Source of the DNA: Lewinellaceae bacterium
GTDB taxonomy: Bacteria; Bacteroidota; Bacteroidia; Chitinophagales; Saprospiraceae
DNA length: 64,000 nucleotides
Assembly: GCA_016713985.1 (NCBI GenBank)
Contig: JADJOD010000026.1
Coordinates: forward strand, 32,598 to 96,597
Reading direction: 5' to 3'
In this document: positions 55,492-63,777 of the stretch, in pieces
Layout of the letters: each line of letters opens with the position of its first letter
Position numbering within the stretch: the first letter of the stretch is position 1
Notes under the pieces: model-generated
What the model was told of the DNA's origin: nothing
Seen by the model: only the letters and a program-made list of their open reading frames with translations
Database searches by the model: none
Made by a program: the position numbers and the translations under genes

Positions 55492-58119
55492 CTATTGTTT
55501 TAATTTATAGGCATATACGCTGGCTCCGTCGCCCACAATCAGTATTTGTTCTGTGTTTTTCCCGGCCGGCCCGCTCATGGCAAAAGGTGTTGTGCCTGCC
55601 AGCGGAAAATCCGGGCGGAGTTTGCCGTTTTCGTCAAACAGATAAATTTGTCTTCGTGTGCGGCTGAGTGTGCCGTAACGGCGATTGGAAAGGGCAAATA
55701 CCGTATCCTGATTTACCGGAACCCGGATTTCGTGTGTGGTTTGTATGGAAGCGCCCGAATATGCACGCACGGCTACCTGTTTTTCCCGCGCCAGCACGTA
55801 TTCAAAGCGCGCATCGCCTTCCAGTTGCAGGAATACGAGCCGGGCCGGCAATTTTCCGGGCAAACCCGATGGAATGCCAAATACGCCACCCTCCAGGTTG
55901 CAAACGAATATTTTGCCGGCGCCGTTTGCACATACGATCCGGGGCGCCCGGGAAACGGCATCCACCTGCAAGGGGCCAAAATTGCTGCCTTCGAGCCGGA
56001 CTGCCGGAAACCGCTCCCGGCCGTTGCGCCCGTAGACGAATAACTTTCCCGACTCGTTCAGCACCGCCAGATAGTCTTTGTTGTTGTGTTGAAAATGCCG
56101 CAGCGGTTGTGTTACACGCCCTACCCCACTCTGGGGGTTCCAGCCCGGCAAAGGCCGGCCAAATTGGTCATACCCATAAAGATTGCCATTCGAACAGGCG
56201 ACGAAGTAATTGAATTTCAGGTTATTATCAAAATCAACCACTACAACGCCATTGGTTGCCGGGGAAAGCAATTCGAGTGGAAAACGTTCCACATCCCGCC
56301 CTTCGCCGTCCAGCAGCCATATCCGGTCCGGGGTATTAAACAGGAAACATTTATTCCGGGTATTCCAAAAATCAATGCCTTCCAGGGTAGACAGGATGGG
56401 GCCTTCCATTTGCCGCCGCCAGACAATCGCCCCGCCGGCATCCAGGCAATACAGTTGAAACCGCGCATCCTGCACCAGGATACGGGTGTCGCCGCCATCC
56501 GTAGCGTTGCTGATGACCCAGGGTTGGGTGATGGCGACGTCGGACAAGGGCGTTTTCCACAGAATACTTGCGGCAACCGGCTGCTCTGTCCGGGGCTGGG
56601 CGGCTAAGGTTATTTTCAGGGTTCCCGGTAATTCCGAACGCAGGGTCATGCCGACAAAACCGGCCTTTTCAAACGCCTGCACGTCGGGGCCGTCCGGTGT
56701 TTCCCGCTCCGGGTCGAGCAGATTTTTTAACAACTGGGGCAAATACCCCGCCTGGAGCAGCAACCAGGCGCCTTCGTCGCCGGGTGGCGCCTGATGCCGG
56801 AGTTGCAGAAAATCCGTATTGTTCGACAAGGTCTGATTGACGATGTACTTATCGATCAGCAGTTCGATCGAAGCGCGATTGCCGGTAAACACGACGTACG
56901 GCCCGATCATGGCGCAACACAGGTTGCGAAATCCGGCATTGCCTCCGGTCAGCGGCGTCAGAATGGAAGGGTCGGCAAATTCAATAACCTCAAACGTCTG
57001 GTAATCGTCCAAGCGCAATATGCCGTGTTGCCTGCCGTAATCGTGCAGATGATCCAGGGCCGCCGCGCTGTCCCGCACCGCCAGCGCCAGAAACTGTTCG
57101 TCGCGGATACCCGGCGAAGAGGGTTCCGTCATACCCCAGGCCAGTTCGTTGCCGACCCAGGGCAATACGAACTGTTCAAAACCGGGGTTTTCAACCGGTT
57201 CCAGTTTTTTAAAAAATGACCGGGGATGTTCGAATACTGCCCTGACAACCAATGCGGTATTGTCGGGCAGCACAGCGGCGACGGCATCGCCGCCCCCTTT
57301 GCCCCAGGTCGACATGCCACCGGCGAAACCACGTGTTTCGGCGAGGGCGCCGGCGGTGATGCCGTTCCAGGAAACACCCAGCCATTCCAGGTTTTGGGTC
57401 AGCATTTCCGGGGCCTGCTTCCAGGCCGTATTCATACTGCCGGCATAGCGGGACTTAATCATTTCCGGCCGGAAATAAAGGCGGAACGGCGCGTTGGCGT
57501 CGAGTTCGGGGAGCAGTTTGCGATCTGCCCACCAGGAACTGCTGCCGTTGATCTGCGAAATGGCGTCCTCGATAAGGTAAGAAAACCGCGAAAACAGCAG
57601 CAAGGGGCCGACAGCGCCTACAAACATCCGTTCGTTGCCGGGCAGATGCAGGTTATAAATTGTGTGTCCGTGAAAAACGGAGGGAAAAACCTTCCGGACG
57701 AACGTATTGTTTTTTAAAAGACCGGGAAGGTCCAGGTCGTTTTCCGTTTCCAGAACGAACAAACCGTGCAGGCTGTCCGCTTTGTTGAGCGTAAGGCCGA
57801 CCAACAGTTTTCGCTCTGCCAGGGCCCTTGTCAGGGAAACATCCTGTTGAAAAACGGCTTCGATCAGCGCTTCGTCCTGCCAGGCGTTTTGAAGCGCCGT
57901 TGTTTCAAAAACACCTTGCCACAGCGGATCGTTTGTGCCCTTTTTCAGTTGTTTGCACGCGCCCGGCCCATCCAACTCTATTACCAGGGCGGACTGGGAG
58001 GGCAAGGCGTGATAAGGCCCCGGTTGCCGGCGTATAAAATAAAACAGGGCGACAAATACGGCGAGCAGGGCGGCAACAGGCAGGACCAAAGCGCCCCTGC
58101 CGGAAAAAAAGTTATTCAT
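55492..58119 (-). CDS. DUF3352-like membrane-anchored protein with C-terminal beta-propeller
   Basis: 875 residues from MNNFFSGRGALVLP at 58119. One N-terminal membrane segment (LVLPVAALLAVFVALFYFI). Residues ~35-520 resemble DUF3352-type domains seen in Bacteroidota and cyanobacteria; residues ~530-875 form repeated beta strands with WD/PQQ-like turns (ILVQDARFQLYCLDAGGAIVWRRQ, YLAVLNESGKLFVYGRNG). Looks periplasmic and anchored. No enzymatic residues can be assigned. Confidence 0.6.
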   Translation of the reverse strand: MNNFFSGRGALVLPVAALLAVFVALFYFIRRQPGPYHALPSQSALVIELDGPGACKQLKKGTNDPLWQGVFETTALQNAWQDEALIEAVFQQDVSLTRALAERKLLVGLTLNKADSLHGLFVLETENDLDLPGLLKNNTFVRKVFPSVFHGHTIYNLHLPGNERMFVGAVGPLLLFSRFSYLIEDAISQINGSSSWWADRKLLPELDANAPFRLYFRPEMIKSRYAGSMNTAWKQAPEMLTQNLEWLGVSWNGITAGALAETRGFAGGMSTWGKGGGDAVAAVLPDNTALVVRAVFEHPRSFFKKLEPVENPGFEQFVLPWVGNELAWGMTEPSSPGIRDEQFLALAVRDSAAALDHLHDYGRQHGILRLDDYQTFEVIEFADPSILTPLTGGNAGFRNLCCAMIGPYVVFTGNRASIELLIDKYIVNQTLSNNTDFLQLRHQAPPGDEGAWLLLQAGYLPQLLKNLLDPERETPDGPDVQAFEKAGFVGMTLRSELPGTLKITLAAQPRTEQPVAASILWKTPLSDVAITQPWVISNATDGGDTRILVQDARFQLYCLDAGGAIVWRRQMEGPILSTLEGIDFWNTRNKCFLFNTPDRIWLLDGEGRDVERFPLELLSPATNGVVVVDFDNNLKFNYFVACSNGNLYGYDQFGRPLPGWNPQSGVGRVTQPLRHFQHNNKDYLAVLNESGKLFVYGRNGRERFPAVRLEGSNFGPLQVDAVSRAPRIVCANGAGKIFVCNLEGGVFGIPSGLPGKLPARLVFLQLEGDARFEYVLAREKQVAVRAYSGASIQTTHEIRVPVNQDTVFALSNRRYGTLSRTRRQIYLFDENGKLRPDFPLAGTTPFAMSGPAGKNTEQILIVGDGASVYAYKLKQ

Positions 58120-58210
58120 GGGCGAACATTTGAACGCGAAACATCCGATTTTTCGCAAACATTGAGCAAGATATTCAGAGCCCGTAATAAAGGACGCAAA
58201 ACTTCACCGT

Positions 58211-58633
58211 ATGACCTTCACCTCACAACAAATGATCCGGCTGGCGGCGTTTTCCGGCGCTGTTGCCGTGATCGTGGGCGCTTTCGGCGCACACACCTTA
58301 AAAAGTGTATTCGATACCCACCAACTCGAAACCGCAAAACTGCTCGGTATTTATGAAAAAGGGGTGCAATACCACTTTTACCACACGCTGGCGCTGGCGT
58401 TCACCGGTTTGCTGGCCCACCGTTTTCCGGAAAACAAATGGCTTCCAAAGGCAGCCGGTCTGTTTTTTACCGGAATCCTGTTTTTTTCAGGCTCCCTTTA
58501 CGTGCTCGCCTGCCGCGAATTACTGCCTTTTTCTGTGGCATGGATCGGGCCGGTCACCCCGATCGGCGGACTTTGTTTTATCGCAGGCTGGGTTTCCCTG
58601 TTGATCGCTACACGAAAGGAAACGATGAAGTGA
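58211..58633 (+). CDS. DUF423 membrane protein (YgdD-like)
   Basis: 140 residues, four hydrophobic segments. Family hallmarks: AVIVGAFGAHTLK near the N-terminus, YHFYHTLAL, and ITPIGG-like TPIGGLCFIAGW near the C-terminus. A widespread small inner-membrane protein family of unknown function. Confidence 0.9.
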   Translation: MTFTSQQMIRLAAFSGAVAVIVGAFGAHTLKSVFDTHQLETAKLLGIYEKGVQYHFYHTLALAFTGLLAHRFPENKWLPKAAGLFFTGILFFSGSLYVLACRELLPFSVAWIGPVTPIGGLCFIAGWVSLLIATRKETMK

Positions 58634-58641
58634 CCCGGGGT

Positions 58642-58667
58642 GGATGGGAAAACGGATTTTCCCATCC
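58642..58667. other. Perfect 11-bp hairpin
   Basis: GGATGGGAAAA, loop CGGA, then its exact complement, 8 bp after the DUF423 stop. The T run is inside the stem rather than after it. May be a secondary terminator or one of the dispersed hairpins of this genome. Confidence 0.5.
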
Positions 58668-58682
58668 TGCACGACAGCAAAA

Positions 58683-58717
58683 GAGGCCGCCTCACAGGTC
58701 AACTGTGAGACGGCCTC
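58683..58717. terminator. Bidirectional terminator
   Basis: Fifteen-nt arms GAGGCCGCCTCACAG pair at all but one position with a 5-nt loop, followed by CATATTTTC, between convergent genes DUF423 (+) and the M43 protease (-). Confidence 0.7.
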
Positions 58718-58783
58718 CATATTTTCAGAATCGGGTCCGCTGAATCCGCTTTCACCCATGAAAGCCGCGCAGACACCTGTTTA

Positions 58784-60340
58784 TTATCGTGCTATCGTCA
58801 ATTTGCGGGTCGCGCTGCCACTTCCACTCTGGATAGCGACCACGTAAAGTCCTTCTGCCAGCCCGTTCACCGGAAGGTAAAGGGTTGTTTCACCTGCCGG
58901 GATCGTTTGGTTGCCCAGTTGAAGCACTGAGCGGCCGGTGGCGTCCAGCACCCGGACCACGGCGTCGAAAGTATTACTCGCATGGATCAGTACACGTACG
59001 TCCGAACTGGCGGATGCCGGATTGGGGGCAACGGCCCACTTGTCGAGTTCCTGAATATCGGTGGTGGAAGACGTCAGCGAGGTGCGGAACGATTTCTCCC
59101 GGGATTCGGCGCAGGTAACGTATTCGTTAAACGGCCGGACGCGCCAGTTGTATTTTTTATTGGCCGTCAGGTTAGTCAGCAGTTTCGACGTGCCGGTCAG
59201 GATAAAGACCTGGCGTTGCGGCGAATTAAAAAAGGCGTTGATGTCCACTTCCAGCAGGTACATCGTGGCGCCGGTCACCGGTTGCCAGTCGAGCAGCACT
59301 TCATCGTAGTATTCCGTGGTATCGGAGTCATCCGGTCCCATCAACAGGTTCGAAGGGGTGGTGATGGACGTCGCTGCCGGTGAAAACGTATTGTCGAGGT
59401 AGTTTCTGAGCGGCGAAGCCAGGTCCGACAAAATCACGCCCTGTTGCAGGGGCGAGAAGTGGTAATTGGTGCCGCAGCCGGAGAAATAGCCCATAAAATT
59501 AGTTTCCGTAGGGTCGACAATCGTTCCGAGCGGGTCTTTGGCGCCGGCGCCGTAAGCGGCGCAGTTGGACTGGAGCAGGCCAAAATTATAATCCGGCGGC
59601 GTATCGCAGATTTTATCGGCTGCTGAACCACAATTGCTGCCGTTTTGGCGCTCCGTCGGGATATTTAAGCCGTTGGGGTGATACGGTGCGGTGATCGGCG
59701 CCACGGGCCAACCCACCGAACCCGGGCCGAACGAATTGTTTTCATACCCGAAAAACGTGTGCGCCAAACTGAAAAAGTGGCCGACTTCGTGTTGCAGGGT
59801 ACCGTTGAAAGTGCCGTTGATCTGGTCTTTGCGGCTCACGACCCAGTCATCCTGGGGGGAGTAGTAGGCCAAAACCGAGTTGTCGTCAAAAGCCTGATTG
59901 ACGACAAATACGTTGAGCGCATTGTTGTGCCTGCGATTGGCCATCAAAAATATATTCGATTGCCCCGCATATACATTGTCGTTGTTGATCGAGTAGTCAA
60001 ACAGGCCGTAAGTCGGGTGAGCGCGCAGGTAGAACCGGATTTCCATGGGCGCATACGCCTCATTCAGGTCGCACAACTGATCAAGAATGGAACTTTCGCG
60101 GTGTTTTCCGGAGCCATCGCCGTTGCCGACAATGTGGAAGTGGATGGGAACGTATTGAACGGCGCTTCGGTCGGATACCGCCGTGCCGTTTTCCGCCTTG
60201 TCAATATTTTCCTTTAAACGATCGAACGACAACAACTGGGCCTCCGGCGTCGTGCCGCAGGCTTCCTGGGTGGTTTGTCCTGTCGCCGAAAATGTCATGG
60301 TGAACAACAGCGCCAGGGCAACTAATATTTGCTTCTTCAT
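58784..60340 (-). CDS. Secreted M43-family zinc metalloprotease with T9SS signal
   Basis: 518 residues. Signal peptide MKKQILVALALLFTMTFSATG. Catalytic zinc motif HEVGHFFSLAH at residues 184-194 (HExxHxxxxxH), a cytophagalysin/pappalysin pattern, with CDTPPDY and NFMGYFSGC as the Met-turn region about 80 residues later. A fibronectin-like region lies around 320-430, and the last 80 residues are a type A T9SS domain (VAPNPASASSDVRV...RKLTIAR). Extracellular protein degradation; no pro-peptide cleavage site was assigned. Confidence 0.92.
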   Translation of the reverse strand: MKKQILVALALLFTMTFSATGQTTQEACGTTPEAQLLSFDRLKENIDKAENGTAVSDRSAVQYVPIHFHIVGNGDGSGKHRESSILDQLCDLNEAYAPMEIRFYLRAHPTYGLFDYSINNDNVYAGQSNIFLMANRRHNNALNVFVVNQAFDDNSVLAYYSPQDDWVVSRKDQINGTFNGTLQHEVGHFFSLAHTFFGYENNSFGPGSVGWPVAPITAPYHPNGLNIPTERQNGSNCGSAADKICDTPPDYNFGLLQSNCAAYGAGAKDPLGTIVDPTETNFMGYFSGCGTNYHFSPLQQGVILSDLASPLRNYLDNTFSPAATSITTPSNLLMGPDDSDTTEYYDEVLLDWQPVTGATMYLLEVDINAFFNSPQRQVFILTGTSKLLTNLTANKKYNWRVRPFNEYVTCAESREKSFRTSLTSSTTDIQELDKWAVAPNPASASSDVRVLIHASNTFDAVVRVLDATGRSVLQLGNQTIPAGETTLYLPVNGLAEGLYVVAIQSGSGSATRKLTIAR

Positions 60341-60681
60341 GATTTCTTTTTATTGCTTTAATTTTCGAGGTACAAATGTAGAGAACTTACCTTTAGCGGC
60401 CCTGTCTGCCAGTGGCATTTCAGTCAGTTTTTGTAACCCGGCGTAAAAAAAATACGTCTATCTGCCGGGGAAAAGGAGATGGCGATCCGACCGGTTGATT
60501 GATCGATAAAATGCGATTTGTCAATTTTGAAACGTTAACTTTGCAATAATTCTGTTGGGAGTCAGTTCTTGAACTTCTTTCCAAATAAAATTGTTACTAT
60601 TTTTGCATATTCGTAACTTGCAATCGAAATCTGAAAAAACCAAAAAGCCACCAACGAAATTCAGAATTAAATTCTGGCAAC
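60341..60681. promoter_or_regulatory. Divergent intergenic region with two -7-like elements
   Basis: Gap of 341 bp between the divergent M43 protease and CotH-like genes. No further gene was found. Two + strand TAnnTTTG elements are visible, TAACTTTG at 60536-60543 and TATTTTTG at 60598-60605; TTG is 15 and 26 bp upstream respectively, both outside the usual spacing, so which is used is uncertain. Confidence 0.4.
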
Positions 60682-61713
60682 ATGAAAATGAAATTATTTT
60701 CCTCTACCAATATACTAATTTTCTTATCTGTTCTTCTTTCCGTTCAATCCGGCCCGGCACAAAGCGCCGTGCGGCGGGAGACCGTTTTTGAACGCCTGAC
60801 CAAAAAAGAAGCGGAAAAATTCACCCTCGAAACGGATCTGACCACCATTATTTCCAATAAAAAATCAGATCTGTACTACCCGGGGACTTTGACGGCCCCG
60901 GATGGCAAGTCGTATAAAGTTGAACTCAAACCACGCGGCAAGTACCGGCGCAAAATATCCGAGATTCCTCCGCTGAAAATCAAGTTCAAGAAAAAACTGC
61001 TCGCCGAAGAAGGCCTGGATTCGCTCAACGAGATCAAATTAGTGTTGCCCACCATCGATAACGAACAGGGAGACGAACTGCTGATCAAAGAATACCTCGC
61101 GTACCGGATGTTTGAACACCTGACTTCCGCAAGTGTTCGCGCGCGGCTGATCCGGCTGACCATCCGCGATACCCACGTGGAAAAATCGAGAAAAATGTAC
61201 GCCATCCTCCTGGAAGACGAGGAAGAAACCGTGGCACGTATGAACGGCACCTTAGTGGAGCAATACGGCATGCCCGCCGACAGCCTCATCATGAACCAGG
61301 CCGCCCTGGTATCCATCTACGAATACATGATCGGCAACACCGACTGGGATATATCCATGCAACGCAACGTCCGGCTGATCAAATCGCCGGAAACGGGCAA
61401 AATCATCGTCGTGCCCTACGATTTCGACTTTTCCGGATTAGTGGCCGCGCCGTATGCCAGCCCTTCTTCCGAAAGTGGCCTCAAAACCGTCCGCGACCGG
61501 TTTATGATGGCCAGCGGAATCAAAACGGAACACCTCAAACGCGCCATTCAGGGTATTAAAACGGCAAAAAAAGACCTCTACAACATCTGCCGCTCCAAAT
61601 ACCTGTTGAGAGAATCGTCCGAAGACATGATCGCTTACTTAGAAACGTTTTTCCAGCAAATCGAGGAAAAAGACGAGGTGCCCACCATGTTCAAGATGCC
61701 GCAGGCGGATTAA
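60682..61713 (+). CDS. CotH-like secreted protein
   Basis: 343 residues; signal peptide (MKMKLFSSTNILIFLSVLLSVQS). Segments ELKPRGKYRRKISEIPPLKIKFKK, YMIGNTDWDISMQRNV and VVPYDFDFSGLV are the pattern of Bacteroidota CotH-type proteins. Spore-coat CotH is a protein kinase; whether this one has kinase activity cannot be told. Asp residues in DWD and DFDF could coordinate metal or nucleotide. Confidence 0.65.
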   Translation: MKMKLFSSTNILIFLSVLLSVQSGPAQSAVRRETVFERLTKKEAEKFTLETDLTTIISNKKSDLYYPGTLTAPDGKSYKVELKPRGKYRRKISEIPPLKIKFKKKLLAEEGLDSLNEIKLVLPTIDNEQGDELLIKEYLAYRMFEHLTSASVRARLIRLTIRDTHVEKSRKMYAILLEDEEETVARMNGTLVEQYGMPADSLIMNQAALVSIYEYMIGNTDWDISMQRNVRLIKSPETGKIIVVPYDFDFSGLVAAPYASPSSESGLKTVRDRFMMASGIKTEHLKRAIQGIKTAKKDLYNICRSKYLLRESSEDMIAYLETFFQQIEEKDEVPTMFKMPQAD

Positions 61714-61740
61714 GCCGTCATTGGGTCATTTTCGGTTCGC

Positions 61741-61775
61741 AATCTGCGCCGGGAAAAACTTTCCCGGCGCAGATT
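61741..61775 (+). terminator. Strong hairpin terminator before the tRNA
   Basis: Sixteen-bp perfect arms (AATCTGCGCCGGGAAA and complement) with an AAC loop, then ATATTCTTTG, 27 bp after the CotH-like stop. Separates the CotH-like transcript from tRNA-Ser. Confidence 0.7.
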
Positions 61776-61787
61776 ATATTCTTTGTC

Positions 61788-61795
61788 TAACTTTG
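61788..61795 (+). promoter_or_regulatory. -7 promoter element of tRNA-Ser
   Basis: TAACTTTG fits TAnnTTTG and sits 14 bp before the mature tRNA 5' end. No TTG is visible at the usual -33 position, where TTC occurs. Confidence 0.5.
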
Positions 61796-61809
61796 CGCCC
61801 GTTAAAACC

Positions 61810-61894
61810 GGAGGGGTGCCAGAGTGGTTTAATGGAGCGGTCTTGAAAACCGTCGTACTGAAAGGTACCGGGGGTTCGAATCCCTCCCCCTCCG
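61810..61894 (+). tRNA. tRNA-Ser (UGA anticodon)
   Basis: 85 nt. Acceptor stem GGAGGGG pairs with CCCCTCC; the anticodon stem-loop CGGT-CTTGAAA-ACCG carries TGA at its centre (reads UCA); a long class II variable arm (TCGTACTGAAAGGTACC) and TTCGAAT T-loop follow. Discriminator G. CCA is not encoded. Confidence 0.95.
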
Positions 61895-61909
61895 CCGGAA
61901 GTCCCAAGT

Positions 61910-62043
61910 GGGTGTTTAGCAAAGACTTGTACATTGGTCATTAAAAATTGGTCCTTGCACATTTTTAAATTTTTGGTTTTTACTTGAAAATTTAAAAATG
62001 TACACGAATCAATGCCCCCTGTACAAGTCCCTGCAAAACACCC
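61910..62043. repeat. Nested inverted-repeat element next to tRNA-Ser
   Basis: Outer arms 61910-61933 and 62020-62043 match at 21 of 24 positions (GGGTGTTT...GACTTGTACA); inner arms 61956-61973 and 61987-62004 match at 17 of 18 (TGCACATTTTTAAATTTT). The element starts 16 bp after the tRNA 3' end. No ORF of note. May be a non-autonomous mobile element or a structured RNA. Confidence 0.55.
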
Positions 62044-62086
62044 TCTTTTTTTATGCGCTCTCCCCTTCCCTTGCTGACCTATTTCA

Positions 62087-62126
62087 GAAATCCGCATGAC
62101 GTACGTCATCGTTTTTTACGGATTTC
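62087..62126. promoter_or_regulatory. Palindromic site upstream of the DUF2953 gene
   Basis: Perfect 14-bp palindrome ATGACGTACGTCAT at 62096-62109, enclosed by 8-bp arms GAAATCCG (62087) and CGGATTTC (62119), 33 bp before the ATG at 62160. Looks like an operator for a dimeric regulator; the regulator is not known. Confidence 0.4.
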
Positions 62127-62159
62127 ACCTGCAATTTGCGCTTGAAAAAGTAGTCCGCA

Positions 62160-62678
62160 ATGTGGGTATTGCTCGTTTTGGTTTTGCTGTTCGGTTTACT
62201 TTTATGGCTCCCCATAGAAGTGGAAATTGACACGGAAAAACAAATTTACGTCGCGCGTTGGCGGGGTATATTCGGCGTGTACGTTTTGCCGGAAGAAGAA
62301 GGCTGGAACTGGTTTTTCCGCTTGTTCGGCTGGGAAATAAACCGGAAAACCGGCGCGGCAAAACCCGCAAACCAACCCGTGCCCAAAAAGAAAACACCTG
62401 CGGCGAAACGCAGCCCCTCGTTTTTGTTACAACGGATACCCGCCGTGTTCCGGGACCTGTTGCGGGCCATCCGGATCGGGCGACTACACGTGAACTGGGA
62501 TACCGGCGACTTTGTACTAAACGCCTGGTTGTATCCCGCATTCCGGAGGGCAAGTTGCGGGAAACGGCAGTTATTCATCAATTTTTCGGGACAACAGGAA
62601 TTGGCCATTCTCCTGTACACGCGGCTGGGCCTGCTGGCTGTAGCAGCGGTGCGGGTATTGATAACATTGAAAAAATGA
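62160..62678 (+). CDS. DUF2953-like membrane protein (YtfI-like)
   Basis: 172 residues. N-terminal membrane anchor (WVLLVLVLLFGLLLWLPI), then a soluble domain with IEVEIDTEKQIYVARWRGIFGVYV. The assignment to DUF2953 rests on this short pattern and on being directly upstream of a GerW/YtfJ homologue with an ATGA overlap, the same gene order as ytfI-ytfJ of Bacillus. Function unknown. Confidence 0.55.
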   Translation: MWVLLVLVLLFGLLLWLPIEVEIDTEKQIYVARWRGIFGVYVLPEEEGWNWFFRLFGWEINRKTGAAKPANQPVPKKKTPAAKRSPSFLLQRIPAVFRDLLRAIRIGRLHVNWDTGDFVLNAWLYPAFRRASCGKRQLFINFSGQQELAILLYTRLGLLAVAAVRVLITLKK

Positions 62679-63019
62679 ACGTTATGCAAACTAATTTTGA
62701 AGATGTGCTCAGCAAAGTAACCGATTTTTTAAAATCGGAAGCCAAAACGGAAACGGTAATTGGCAAAGAATTCACCCTCGGCGAATTTACCTGTGTGCCC
62801 GTGATCCGGATCGGTCTGGGATTCGGCTACGGCGGCGGTGAAGGAGAAGACGACAAACGTGGTCACGGCGGCGGCAGCGGCGCCGGCGCAGGTATCGGCA
62901 TCGAACCGATGGGATTTTTGGTCGCCCGTGGCGCCGAAATTTCCTTCGTGCCGTCCAGAAACAGCAAAGGACTTTCCGCCGCGTTTGAAAAAATGCCGGA
63001 AGTGCTGGAAAATACTTAG
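62675..63019 (+). CDS. GerW/YtfJ-family sporulation-type protein
   Basis: 114 residues from MNVMQTNFEDVL; MQTNFE at 62684 is an alternative start. Family pattern: VIGKEFTLGEFTCVPVIRIGLGFGYGGGEGE, a Gly-rich loop, then GIGIEPMGFLVARGAEISFV. In Bacillus YtfJ (GerW) acts in spore germination; homologues in non-spore-formers have no known role. The ORF can be extended to 62258 but the added part is the upstream gene read in another frame. Confidence 0.85.
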   Translation: MNVMQTNFEDVLSKVTDFLKSEAKTETVIGKEFTLGEFTCVPVIRIGLGFGYGGGEGEDDKRGHGGGSGAGAGIGIEPMGFLVARGAEISFVPSRNSKGLSAAFEKMPEVLENT

Positions 63020-63643
63020 CGGGCAAAGAAAACCGGCGGCGAATTAAAATTATTACACTTCGTGCTGCCAAAGGTAATTGCCCGTGTGCACAGCCCGACA
63101 AGCCGTATGCTGCCTGTATAGCCGCGTTGTTTCTTTGCGCCGGTGCAGTGTTTTATTGCACACACCGGCGTGCGGCCGGCGCCACAGGGTGATTACTTCC
63201 TGAATACGTGTGTGCGACGGGTACACACCAGGCCGTTTGTGATACACCGGCGTTCGTATCGGGCGCCGGTGTGTTTGTACAAGATGCAGACACGGCGTTT
63301 CAGTGCACATAAATGATATTTACCCGTACACAAACGACAAAATCCTTCACACTAAGACCGGAATAAGACACCGCAGCCGTGATATAAAACGCCGGCAGTG
63401 CCGGTGCGTCGGATCATCCGTTGAAATAAGGGGGAAACGGGATGACCGGCATCGCATTACAGTGTTGGAAACCGGCGCGCCGTTGTATTAGATTGGGTTA
63501 TTTGGCCAATTTGGTCGCGATTTATCATAAAATTTCCACGTCAACGTCAAAATAAAACGTCTCTGACTTTTGACGTAACCCCAGGTAGCGACGTGAAGCG
63601 GGTGTACCACCAGCCCCTTTTCCAAAAAATAGCGCCAACATCT
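63020..63643. other. Non-coding stretch with repeated CGCCGGTG hairpins
   Basis: About 620 bp without a credible gene. Two hairpins share the same arm sequence: 63138-63170 (CGCCGGTG and complement, with a nested GTGCA/TGCAC stem) and 63244-63272 (ACACCGGCG and CGCCGGTGT). Otherwise low-information; small ORFs seen there have no recognisable composition. Confidence 0.4.
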
Positions 63644-63712
63644 GTTTCGTTATATCCGGGCAGACTTTCCAGGTTTTCGAAACCTGGAAAGTCTGCCCGG
63701 ATATAACGAAAC
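63644..63712. repeat. Perfect 33-bp inverted repeat
   Basis: Arms 63644-63676 and 63680-63712 are exact reverse complements around a 3-nt TCG loop, 66 bp before the CRISPR array. It contains CAGACTTTCCAGG near the centre. Perfect pairing over 33 bp is far more than a usual terminator and no T run follows. Confidence 0.9.
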
Positions 63713-63725
63713 GATCTATAGACAT

Positions 63726-63761
63726 CAGTGCCCGGGTGACTTCGAAGTCACCCGGGCACTG
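63726..63761. repeat. Perfect 36-bp palindrome (dispersed family)
   Basis: Eighteen-bp arms with no loop, symmetric around 63743/63744; arm reads CAGTGCCCGGGTGACTTC. Same register as the palindrome at 18732 and as CRISPR spacer 1 (AGTG outer end, GAC(T/C)T near the centre). It ends 16 bp before the first CRISPR repeat. Confidence 0.9.
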
Positions 63762-63777
63762 GTTTCAAGGCAAGAAG

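Noticed and set aside
58642..58667. Main terminator of DUF423
   Set aside because: A perfect hairpin but its T run is within the stem; the hairpin at 58683-58717 is the better candidate.
62258..62674. N-terminal extension of the GerW-like ORF
   Set aside because: This part is the DUF2953-like gene read in another frame; the GerW pattern begins at 62675.
63053..63491. Short ORFs between gerW and the CRISPR array
   Set aside because: Lengths of 62-85 codons in hairpin-rich DNA, with no recognisable motifs or start context.
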